The notes beneath the pieces are model-generated. The model made no database searches, was not told where the DNA came from, and saw only the letters and a list, made by a program, of their open reading frames with translations. The translations under genes and the position numbers were made by a program. 64,000 nt of DNA from Temperatibacter marinus (GTDB lineage: Bacteria > Pseudomonadota > Alphaproteobacteria > Sphingomonadales > Kordiimonadaceae): positions 2,600,501 to 2,664,500 of the forward strand of contig NZ_CP123872.1 in NCBI RefSeq assembly GCF_031598375.1, read 5' to 3'. Positions 56,862-64,000 of the stretch are shown piece after piece (the stretch's first letter is position 1; each line of letters starts with the position of its first letter).

Positions 56862-57172
56862 GTGGAATATCCCTTATAATTATTATTGTGTACAAGATCT
56901 TGCTATGCCTATAGCAATTCCTGTCCCCCTTATTTTCATTTATTGAGATAATGGGAACTGAAGATTTCAGTTGCTAATCCATGACCCAATGCCCTTAGTC
57001 CTTATGTTTAGCAATTGTGCTGTACAAGTGCAACAAACAAGCGTCAAAAAAGCAGGAAAAATGATTTTTTTTTCCGATGAAATTGACTATTTTTAAAAAA
57101 GGTTGAAAAAGTACTGGACAAGACCCTGATGTGTCATTAAAAACCGCTCTCGCAACAACCAAAACATCCGAT
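56862..57172. other. 311-bp intergenic region between gyrA and tRNA-Ser
   Basis: No ORF. It holds the gyrA leader palindrome at 56900-56917, several A/T runs near 57060-57105, and presumably the divergent promoters of gyrA and tRNA-Ser. A possible tRNA promoter TGGACA (57115)-17 bp-TAAAAA (57138) is weak. Confidence 0.6.
56900..56917. promoter_or_regulatory. Perfect palindrome in the gyrA leader
   Basis: TTGCTAT (56900-56906) / ATAGCAA (56911-56917) with a 4-bp spacer, 38 bp ahead of the gyrA GTG. It could be an operator or an mRNA hairpin near the 5' end; which is unknown. Confidence 0.45.
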
Positions 57173-57262
57173 GGGCGGATGGCAGAGCGGTTGAATGCAC
57201 TGGTCTTGAAAACCAGCAAGGGTGCAAGCCCTTCGAGGGTTCGAATCCCTCTCCGCCCGCCA
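57173..57262 (+). tRNA. tRNA-Ser (UGA)
   Basis: 90 nt with a long variable arm. Acceptor GGGCGGA (57173-57179) pairs with TCCGCCC (57252-57258), then G and an encoded CCA. The anticodon stem-loop CTGGT-CTTGAAA-ACCAG gives UGA. The T-loop GGTTCGAATCC is standard. Confidence 0.95.
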
Positions 57263-57268
57263 TTTAAA

Positions 57269-57298
57269 AAACCTCCTCTATTTTGAGGAGGTTTTTTT
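57269..57298 (+). terminator. Intrinsic terminator of tRNA-Ser
   Basis: Perfect 10-bp stem AAACCTCCTC (57269-57278) / GAGGAGGTTT (57285-57294) with loop TATTTT, then Ts. It can also serve glpK on the other strand. Confidence 0.9.
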
Positions 57299-57320
57299 GT
57301 AATTTCAGAACTACTATTTT

Positions 57321-58785
57321 CTATAAACTGTGTTTTAAGGCTTGATGCCAACCGGCCATCTGACGCTCTATTTTTGCCTGATTCAACTCCGGCCTGATGA
57401 GAGCTTTTTGCTTCCAAAGATCCTTGATCTCAGAAACCTCTGAAAAGACACCAGCCCCTAGCCCTGCTAAAAATGCCGCCCCCAAAGCTGTTGTCTCTAC
57501 GGTTGATGGCAGCTGAACTGTCGCCTGAGTAAAACTAGCCAATTGTTCAACGAACCAACGATTGTGAGCCATTCCCCCATCAACCTTCATCGATGAAATA
57601 GGCAGACCCATGTCTTTCTTGATAGCCTCAAGTAGATCACAGGTTTGATACACAATAGACTCTAGTCCAGCTCTGACCAGATGAGCTCGAGTATGGGATC
57701 GCTCAAGCCCAGTGATTGTTCCCCTCGCCTCTGCATTCCAATGCGGTGCTCCTAAGCCAGTAAAAGCAGAGACAAAGTAAACACCCTCAGAAGAAGAAAC
57801 TGATCGTGCTAATGCTTCACTTTCAGCTGAAGAATCTATGATGCCAAGCATATCACGAAACCACTGAATCACAGTTCCCGCATTAAATATACTCCCCTCA
57901 AGAGCATAGGTTCGTCTCCCCCCGTGTTGCAGTGCGATGGTTGTAAGCAATCTATTTTGGCTTTTTACGACCTTGTCTTCTGTGGGGGCTAAGATAAAAC
58001 ATCCTGTCCCATAGGTTGCTTTCACTTGCCCCAGCTGGTAGCAGGCCTGGCCAATCGCTGCCGATTGCTGATCCCCAATGAGGGCTGTTATAGGGACACC
58101 GGAAAACGGCAGGCCCTGAGCTATAGAGCCAAAATCACCCGTATTATCTACGATCTCTGGCATAATATCTAGCGGCACCTGAAAGAGATCCAACAAGTCT
58201 GGGGCCCATGTATCATCGCGCAGACCAAGAAGACTTGTTCGACTGGCATTCGTTGCATCAGTAATATGAGCAGCACCTGCGGTTAACTTGAACGTTAAAA
58301 AGCTTTCAACTGTGCCAAATGCCAGATTAGGTCTATTTCTTAGATCACAGTAATCCAACAACCACTTTATTTTACTTGCTGAAAAATATGGATCGGCCAG
58401 AAGGCCCGTCTTTTCAAAGATAAAATCTTCTTCCCTAGCATTTTTAAGAGACTGTGTGAAATCAGCTGTCCTGCGATCTTGCCAGACGATAGCATTCGCA
58501 ACAGGGTCTCCTGTCCGCTTATCCCAAAGAATGGTTGTCTCTCTCTGATTCGTAATGCCAAGAGCTAGAGGGCGCCCCCCCCAACAAATTCATTTTTGCT
58601 TCTAACTCTTGCAATACCTCTATTGTTGTGTGCCATATTTCCTTAGCATCATGCTCCACCCAACCAGAGTGAGGGTAATATTGCTTAAAATCCACCTGTG
58701 AGACTGCGAGTAAAGCCCCCTCAGTATCAAAAGCCAAGGCTCTGGTACTTGATGTACCTTGATCAAGAGCAATGATAAAATCCAT
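57321..58785 (-). pseudogene. glpK: Glycerol kinase interrupted by a one-base insertion in a G8 tract
   Basis: Read from the ATG at 58785 (after GGAGGAAAAATC), the first ~69 codons encode the FGGY-kinase start IIALDQGTSSTRALAFD. The coding strand then has eight Gs (58582-58575) and the frame runs to a stop 20 codons on. Shifting by one base there restores the family sequence (ALGITNQRETTILWD, IVWQDRRTADF, SKIKWLLDY) in one unbroken frame to the stop at 57321. The total length is 1465 nt, one base over a multiple of three; with seven Gs it would encode a 487-residue GlpK. This could be real loss of function, reversible slippage or a read error. The homologous gene of Mycobacterium tuberculosis is phase-variable at a homopolymer. 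Confidence 0.93.
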
Positions 58786-58884
58786 GATTTTTCCTCCAAG
58801 CAGTAGTCTGTCCATTCAAGAGCTCCCTGTCAACGCTCTTGCCTGTCCTATATGAATATGCTCAGATGATGTTAGGAGATGTGA

Positions 58885-59220
58885 ATGGATACGACAGACA
58901 AGACTTATTGGCACAAGAAACTCGTCGATCAGAGAGCGTTACTTCTCAGTTTAGACGAAGACAGCAAAAATTCTCGTAATACTGTTGAACTTGACCAAAC
59001 AAAGGTGGGGCGGTTATCACGAATGGATGCACTTCAAGAGCAAGCTATGAATTCTGCTGTTTCCACAAGAAGGAAGTTAGAACTTAATCGCATAGAAGCT
59101 GCCCTTAACAGGCTTCAAGACGACGAATTTGGTTTTTGCATTGAATGCGGAGAAGACATTCATCAGAAACGATTAGAACTAGACCCTTCCATCGCAATCT
59201 GTGTTCAATGTCGATGCTAA
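58885..59220 (+). CDS. DksA/TraR-family C4 zinc-finger protein
   Basis: 111 residues. An N-terminal coiled-coil-like helical part (~10-75) precedes a C-terminal zinc finger with CIEC and CVQC pairs. It resembles short DksA/TraR relatives that bind RNA polymerase's secondary channel; canonical DksA is longer (~140-150). GTTAGGAG lies upstream of the ATG. Its stop abuts the stop of the convergent chorismate mutase gene with no base between. Confidence 0.88.
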   Translation: MDTTDKTYWHKKLVDQRALLLSLDEDSKNSRNTVELDQTKVGRLSRMDALQEQAMNSAVSTRRKLELNRIEAALNRLQDDEFGFCIECGEDIHQKRLELDPSIAICVQCRC

Positions 59221-59514
59221 CTATTTGTGAATGTCGTCCCAAACATCAAACTCGTGGTTAATGCTCCACTCAATAATAAAACGATAAATATCTTCTACCA
59301 TTTTTTCATCAGCATCTAGGCTAGACGCTGTGGCTTTGCATTTGCTAACCACATCTTCAATGCGCCAATTATCCCGAACCACATTTCGATCTTGCTTAAT
59401 ACGGCCTGCTTGTTTGATATACTCAAGCCGCTCAGCAAGGAGGGGGACGATCAAGCGATCGACGCGATCAATTTCTTCGCGGACTTCAGCCATAGTTGTA
59501 CAAGAACGAGCCAT
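59221..59514 (-). CDS. Chorismate mutase (AroQ class)
   Basis: 97 residues, all-helical. The family pattern EVREEIDRVDRLIVPLLAERL in the first helix and the basic residues of the active site (Arg in IKQDRNVVRD) are visible. It converts chorismate to prephenate in Phe/Tyr synthesis. The related isochorismate-pyruvate lyase PchB is a possible alternative; no siderophore genes are nearby, so mutase is preferred. It is a stand-alone monofunctional form. Confidence 0.88.
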   Translation of the reverse strand: MARSCTTMAEVREEIDRVDRLIVPLLAERLEYIKQAGRIKQDRNVVRDNWRIEDVVSKCKATASSLDADEKMVEDIYRFIIEWSINHEFDVWDDIHK

Positions 59515-59592
59515 AAGTATCTTTCTGTCGTAGTTACCCCCGCCTCTTAGCGAGAATTTCAGGGGTGTTCAAGATAAACTTACCACAAAGTA

Positions 59593-60474
59593 TTAGTTTT
59601 TAAGGTCCACCGCTGGCATTAACCTTTTAAGAGTGTCAGGCCTAATCCGCTCAAACAATAGTGCTTCAATCTTCTCTGTCCTTGTCATCAGGGGCATTAA
59701 CATAAATAAAGTACGACGTTCTTTTGCGTATTTGACATCATAAATATTCGAGAGCAGAGCTTCTGCTGGTTTCAACTGTCCTGAAAGAGCATAAATATAA
59801 GCAAGAGATTCGCGCGCTTCTTTCATGCTAGCCGGATTATTCAATGCAGGCTGTAGGAGTGCCACAGCTGTCTCAAAAGACCCATCTAGAGCAAAACTAT
59901 ACGCCATCAATTTCGAAAATCTTTCAGGATTTGCTTTCTCAAGATCTGCTGCTCTTTCATAATACATTCTGGCTTTAAAGCCATTCCCTTTCAATTCTTG
60001 TAATATCCCTGCTAAAGAAATAACTCTCCCGCTTGAAAGTTCAGATATTGGCTCAATAAAAGTTAGCGCTTCATCGTAAGCCTGCATATCAAGGAAAAGC
60101 TTTGCCAATTCCTCTTTCAGTGCACTGCTTAAGGCAGAGTTCCCCAAATAGCCCTTCACTTGTGCGAATGCCTCATCCCGCTTATTATACCGAAGATAAA
60201 TGCGAGCAATACCGATGTCTGGCCGAATTAGAGTACCGTCTGCCGCCTTGGCCTGGTTATACACATCAAGCGCCTCTGTATAATTCCCTGCGGTCTCTAA
60301 GGCATAAGCAATCCTAATCAGGCTTTCAGGGCTTTTTCTCGCCATTTCATTCAAGGCACGTGCAGCAACTGGACCTGCATCTTTTTCGGTTGTTTTTTGG
60401 AGGCTATCCTCTGAACAAGCAGACAAGAGAAGCCCCAAAAAAGCAAGCAAACTATATTTCATCGATTTTTTCAA
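59593..60474 (-). CDS. TPR-repeat lipoprotein
   Basis: 293 residues. A lipoprotein signal ends in LLSAC (lipidated cysteine ~20). The remainder is helical TPR-type repeats (A/G-rich helix pairs such as ALETAGNYTEALDVYNQAKA and LAKLFLDMQAYDEALTF). It resembles TadD-like or pilus/secretion-assembly TPR lipoproteins, but no tad genes are present. Likely anchored in the outer or inner membrane facing the periplasm. Function unknown. Confidence 0.8.
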   Translation of the reverse strand: MKKSMKYSLLAFLGLLLSACSEDSLQKTTEKDAGPVAARALNEMARKSPESLIRIAYALETAGNYTEALDVYNQAKAADGTLIRPDIGIARIYLRYNKRDEAFAQVKGYLGNSALSSALKEELAKLFLDMQAYDEALTFIEPISELSSGRVISLAGILQELKGNGFKARMYYERAADLEKANPERFSKLMAYSFALDGSFETAVALLQPALNNPASMKEARESLAYIYALSGQLKPAEALLSNIYDVKYAKERRTLFMLMPLMTRTEKIEALLFERIRPDTLKRLMPAVDLKN

Positions 60475-60599
60475 TTTTTAGCTCCAACACCTTGTAGACA
60501 AAGGAATAATTCAATAGTAGCAATTTTCCTAAGATTATGGTAGTATAAAAATGCTGAGAAAAGGGTCAGGGGTGATCCTTTAAAATTGGGATAAAATAT

Positions 60600-60779
60600 A
60601 TGGATATTCAATCTAGCACAGCTACGGCTAATGCACCGGTTGATGCTGCAGGTCGGTCAGGTTCTGAAGCCTCTGCAACAGCCCGTAAAGATGCTGATGA
60701 TTCTGCAATTGAGCGGAAAGAAGCGGAAGCTTCTGATACTTCATCTGGTGTCGGTGAGCGTGTAGACGTACAAGCCTAA
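60600..60779 (+). CDS. 59-residue hydrophilic small protein
   Basis: ATG-started frame encoding MDIQSSTATANAPVDAA... and ending in GERVDVQA. It is Ala/Ser/Glu-rich with no membrane segment and is probably disordered or helical. A purine-rich GGGATAAAA lies before the ATG, and a clear terminator lies 27 bp after the stop. The short transcription unit therefore looks genuine. The MDIQ start and VDVQA end recall short alphaproteobacterial proteins related to the YjfB/motility type, a weak impression only. Confidence 0.65.
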   Translation: MDIQSSTATANAPVDAAGRSGSEASATARKDADDSAIERKEAEASDTSSGVGERVDVQA

Positions 60780-60805
60780 CTTAGGTTTTTCAAAAAAAAG
60801 ATCTT

Positions 60806-60830
60806 AAGCTGCTATTTTAGCGGCTTTTTC
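60806..60830 (+). terminator. Terminator of the 59-residue protein gene
   Basis: Stem AAGCTGCT (60806-60813) / AGCGGCTT (60819-60826) with one G-U pair, followed by Ts. Confidence 0.7.
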
Positions 60831-60839
60831 TCGTTGGTA

Positions 60840-63800
60840 TTATTTGATCTGATCTTTTTTTTCCTTTTCTTCTTGGAGTTTTTTATCTTCTTCGGCCATC
60901 TCTTCTTGGGTTTTTTCAATTTTCACGTTTTTAACAAGCCCTTTGCTGCCTTCAAAAATATTCCGAAGAAAGCCTGGTGTCACTGCAGATAGAGGATTAA
61001 CAGAAAATTTCGCACCACTTCCTTGCCCTTTAAGCCGATAGGTTACCCCGAAAATGCCTTTGCCTTTACCACCCGTCAGGATCGCTCCCACGAGAGGAAT
61101 ATTACCAAGAAAACTATTCAATCCATAGGCCGGAACAACAACACCATTCATATTAATGCGGCGCGTTGTATCTTCATATTGCCCAGAAAGTGTAATACCC
61201 AGATTGCTACTATTCGCTTTAAAACTACTGATATCCAAAATCGTATCTTTAAAAGTGAAAGAGCCACGGGCTTTTTTCATTAACAAGCCCCCCTCATCAA
61301 CAAATTCATTAATACCTTCCAAGACCGCATGTTTCACTTCAGGTCCTAACTCACTTTTACGAACGACCCGCATATCTGATATTTTAAAGGCGCCTGATAC
61401 ATTGAAATCTGCGCCTTTCCAGCCCATAATTTCTCCATTGAAGTCCAGAAGGCCCTGTTGACCATGTGCGAAAATACCAAGCCCTTTTAAAAGTTCTCCC
61501 CCATTTTCAGTCTTCAGGCTCATAGGATTCATCTCACGACGCTTTTTGCCCCTCCCCTTGGTCTGTCGCTCTTGAATTGTTCCTGTTATTTTGAACCCGT
61601 CTTTATCAATCGCTTCTAGGGACAAAAGATCAGGATCCCCTTTATCCATCAATAGGTCTGCACGAATGTCATTCAAAATAACGCCATTTTTCAACAAAAC
61701 CCGATCTACTTTGACCATAGTTTCAATGGTTTCAAACCCTGTTGATCCACTTCCGCCCTCTTGAGATTCAACGCGCCGCCCTGTGAGAAGGTCATTTAGG
61801 TCAATTTGACTGCCTTCAATATCAGCCCTCAGATGGCCTTCTTTTTCGTTTGAAAGTGATGCCACAAGAGCATGTTCGTCTAATTGATTTGCATGGATCA
61901 CTGCTTTGAACGGTAAGCTTCCACTATCAAAGGCATTCCTTTTATCCCAGTCGACACGGATAGCAATGTCAATATCTTCTCCAGTGATTGCTAGAGGCGC
62001 TAGAGTGATTGCGTCTTCACCGAATTGAATAGCTCCATTGATATTTGCAACACGCCCTATCGGCTTATTCCAGGCCAGTAAGGGTAACTTAAGAGTGGCG
62101 GGTGTTGCATCTGCAGAAAAATACCCTTCTGTAAAAGCAAAAGCACGGCCAAGAAAAGTTGCTTCAGCAGGCATTTTACCTTCAGCGAAGTCATCAAGGT
62201 TATTGATCCCAAAAGCTGACAGTTCGTGTGCTTCGAATTCTCCAGACAGGACTGTACGGGACGTAAGGGCATCAGGGGAGTTTCTCAAAGCCTTAAAATC
62301 TTCTAACCACGAAAAATTGACATCGAGGCCGTTTAATCGTCCCGATCCTTCTATGAATAAATCGTCATTGGTCACTGTTAATTCTAGTTCGCCATCCCGA
62401 AGGCCCTCTCCCCCAAGGATTTCGTCGACAGAGGCCTTTTGAATGGTTGCGGTGGTTTTAACTTTAATAGCTTCTTTAGGTATTTTAAGCACGAGAGGTA
62501 AGGTGATCGTTGTGGTTGAGCTTGTTTCCCCGTTAATTCTTTTTGGATCCATGCCAAATTTCTGAGTTAACGAAAGCGGAGGCAACGAAATAATGTCAAA
62601 GACTTCCTGAACTGATCCCTGTGACTGTATGGTAAATTCTGCAAGTGTGTCTGGGGAAGTTTTTCGGGACCAATCTATATAGGCACGACTGCCCTTCACT
62701 GGCATCTCATTCACCTGGCCACCTAACAGTGAGATTTCAATGTCTGTTTGCGTTAATACAGACGTGAGCGCGACATCCTTTAGATGGGGCATTGTCTTCA
62801 TGAATCTCACTTCAGTGTCTATGGCACCGAACCGAAGCTCAAGAATACTGCCGTCTTTGAATGACCCTATGCCGTTTGGTGAGCGATCTATCAGAAACTC
62901 TAAGTTTGATGCCTTAATCTTCTTAATATTATCGGCAACCCAAGTTCTGCCAGCTTGCGGTTTTCCAGTCCTTTTTGAGGTCATAACAGGCCAAAAAGCT
63001 TTTACATGCTCGATTGATGCCTGCTTTGCTGTCGTCCTCAATTTCAAGCCAGGGATAGGGTTGCCATCCTCCCAGTATAATAATCCAGTGGCTTTTGCTC
63101 TGAAGTCCGTACCTTGAAAGAGATGAAAATCTCCTTCTGTTATTTTCATCTGTAATTTTTCTGGGTCAAATTCTACGGAGAGCGTACCTTCAAGAATTTT
63201 ACCGCGTTCGGGAAAATGATAGGGATGATAAATTTCACCCTCATCGAGAGCTAACCGCATGGTCGCTTGCTCCAGCCCCTTATTAAGGGAAGACAAAAGG
63301 ACAGTATCGCTGCTCACTGGAAACTTCATAGCTTTCAGAATTTCAGGAAGATCAAAACTTTCTGCCAGCTCACTAAGCACAATATTAGTTAAGCCGACAT
63401 TGGTGGTTAAGACGCCTTCCTCAGGGTCAAGGTCACCTGTCATCCTAAGCTTTGCAGGCAAATCGCCAAGGTCTGTGCTCCCATCTGCTTTGAAATTTAT
63501 AAGACCGTCTTGGTGGCTGACATTCAAGGTGGTGAAATGCATGTTGACCGGAACACCCGCTTCCCCAGCATTGATCAAGAGATGGAAATTATCAACATTC
63601 AAGGTTTCGAGCTGAGACTGTTGCTGTAATAAACGACGAGAAAATCTTGTCATTCCTTCTGTGAGAGGTTTGAATGAATTAGGTCCGAGAAGCGCCATCT
63701 TCGCATCTTCTCTCGTTGCACCAGCCTCTTGATGGTGTTCCGATAGTTTAGAATCTGGCGAAAGTTTGGACTCAACTGATCTTTGGGAATCATCTGAAAA

Positions 63801-64000
63801 TCCATCGAGGTCTGTAATGGTAATGACGACGTTCTTGCTATCAAAGTTAATCAGTTTCACTGAGCCCGTATAAAGTAGAGATCTTGAAATATCCAATTGT
63901 GTAGAAGGAAAATCAGCCCTCAAACGGTCAAGACGGTCAATGAGAAAGAGCTTTTCAACAGAGACCTGCAGTCTCACACGGGACCAATCCCACTTAATAT
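60840..64000 (-). CDS. AsmA/YhdP-like giant envelope protein (5' end outside window)
   Basis: At least 1053 residues are visible, and the frame continues past the right edge (WDWSRVRLQVSVEKLFLIDR lies upstream of a GTG at 63977), so the start is outside. The protein fits the YhdP/TamB/AsmA repeating-beta-groove (RBG) group. A DUF3971-like central part is followed by an AsmA-like C-terminal domain with GNIPLVGAILTGGKGKGIFGVTY, then a charged tail of Glu/Lys repeats. Such proteins bridge inner and outer membranes and carry phospholipids. The C-terminal tail is unusually charged (EEKEKKDQIK). Confidence 0.88.
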   Translation of the reverse strand, partial: IKWDWSRVRLQVSVEKLFLIDRLDRLRADFPSTQLDISRSLLYTGSVKLINFDSKNVVITITDLDGFSDDSQRSVESKLSPDSKLSEHHQEAGATREDAKMALLGPNSFKPLTEGMTRFSRRLLQQQSQLETLNVDNFHLLINAGEAGVPVNMHFTTLNVSHQDGLINFKADGSTDLGDLPAKLRMTGDLDPEEGVLTTNVGLTNIVLSELAESFDLPEILKAMKFPVSSDTVLLSSLNKGLEQATMRLALDEGEIYHPYHFPERGKILEGTLSVEFDPEKLQMKITEGDFHLFQGTDFRAKATGLLYWEDGNPIPGLKLRTTAKQASIEHVKAFWPVMTSKRTGKPQAGRTWVADNIKKIKASNLEFLIDRSPNGIGSFKDGSILELRFGAIDTEVRFMKTMPHLKDVALTSVLTQTDIEISLLGGQVNEMPVKGSRAYIDWSRKTSPDTLAEFTIQSQGSVQEVFDIISLPPLSLTQKFGMDPKRINGETSSTTTITLPLVLKIPKEAIKVKTTATIQKASVDEILGGEGLRDGELELTVTNDDLFIEGSGRLNGLDVNFSWLEDFKALRNSPDALTSRTVLSGEFEAHELSAFGINNLDDFAEGKMPAEATFLGRAFAFTEGYFSADATPATLKLPLLAWNKPIGRVANINGAIQFGEDAITLAPLAITGEDIDIAIRVDWDKRNAFDSGSLPFKAVIHANQLDEHALVASLSNEKEGHLRADIEGSQIDLNDLLTGRRVESQEGGSGSTGFETIETMVKVDRVLLKNGVILNDIRADLLMDKGDPDLLSLEAIDKDGFKITGTIQERQTKGRGKKRREMNPMSLKTENGGELLKGLGIFAHGQQGLLDFNGEIMGWKGADFNVSGAFKISDMRVVRKSELGPEVKHAVLEGINEFVDEGGLLMKKARGSFTFKDTILDISSFKANSSNLGITLSGQYEDTTRRINMNGVVVPAYGLNSFLGNIPLVGAILTGGKGKGIFGVTYRLKGQGSGAKFSVNPLSAVTPGFLRNIFEGSKGLVKNVKIEKTQEEMAEEDKKLQEEKEKKDQIK

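Noticed and set aside
58367-58815. Two independent short genes upstream of the main glpK frame
   Set aside because: The third frame between them continues the glycerol kinase sequence without a break, so they are parts of one frameshifted gene plus a shadow frame.
62038-62442. 134-residue plus-strand ORF inside the AsmA-like gene
   Set aside because: It is the antisense of a conserved coding region, rich in Ser/Pro/Arg as antisense frames usually are, and has no ribosome-binding site.

Overview
The window is about 64 kb of an alphaproteobacterial chromosome with AT-leaning base composition. The assignment rests on several signs read together. Haem precursors come from a glycine/succinyl-CoA 5-aminolevulinate synthase. 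There are MucR/Ros and LdtR/MarR-type regulators, a DUF1476 ATPase-inhibitor (zeta) gene, a three-subunit PurS/PurQ/PurL FGAM synthase, an alphaproteobacterial-type RibB with a degenerate C-terminal GTP cyclohydrolase II domain, and a ubiquinol-cytochrome c chaperone beside bamE. Gene order in most of the window is the ordinary alphaproteobacterial core order. I cannot name the genus; a marine lineage such as Kordiimonadales or Sneathiellales would fit, but that is a guess.

Layout. 1-2.9 kb: the end of a cysteine desulfurase gene, a 2Fe-2S ferredoxin, then an alpha/beta hydrolase flanked by two multi-pass membrane proteins. 2.9-7.5 kb: purL, purQ, purS and purC on the minus strand, with the DUF1476 gene divergent. 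7.5-13.2 kb: a CBS-domain membrane protein, tyrS, anmK, hemB and an LdtR-like MarR regulator. 13.5-23.3 kb: hemA, a small DUF6898-like gene, mucR (minus), then a long co-directional run of rpiB, glyA, nrdR, ribD, ribE, ribB, ribH, nusB, thiL and a fliL-like gene. This links one-carbon metabolism, riboflavin synthesis and transcription antitermination. 23.5-30.9 kb: an H+-pumping pyrophosphatase, bamE, the bc1-complex chaperone, the YceD-family gene, plsX, ihfA, a MerR regulator, tRNA-Pro and mazG.

31-38.9 kb is the accessory part. A small secreted coiled-coil protein is followed by a same-strand cassette of four large unfamiliar genes: a LEPR-XLL-motif surface-type protein, a 1043-residue orphan with a beta-rich, possibly membrane-inserting C-terminal half, and two paralogous proteins with two IPT/TIG-like domains each. 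About 600 bp of poorly coding DNA with possible gene remnants comes after them. This is the best candidate in the window for something undescribed.

39-60.5 kb returns to core genes. First come a dimeric dUTPase, an aspartic protease, a metallo-beta-lactamase-fold hydrolase, tatD, metG, holB, tmk, dac, rlpA and mltB. Then two identical tRNA-Lys genes, tgt, queA, two cyclophilins, coaD, a LysE exporter, gyrA and tRNA-Ser. The stretch ends with glpK interrupted by a one-base insertion in a G8 tract, a DksA/TraR-type gene, chorismate mutase and a TPR lipoprotein. A 59-residue small protein gene and an AsmA/YhdP-like giant envelope protein that runs off the right edge close the window.

The strongest observations are the G8-tract frameshift in glpK, the four-gene cassette, families of short-period tandem repeats (12-bp and 20-bp periods) placed between genes, a MucR homologue that has lost most zinc ligands, and the absence of fabH from its usual place between plsX and ihfA.
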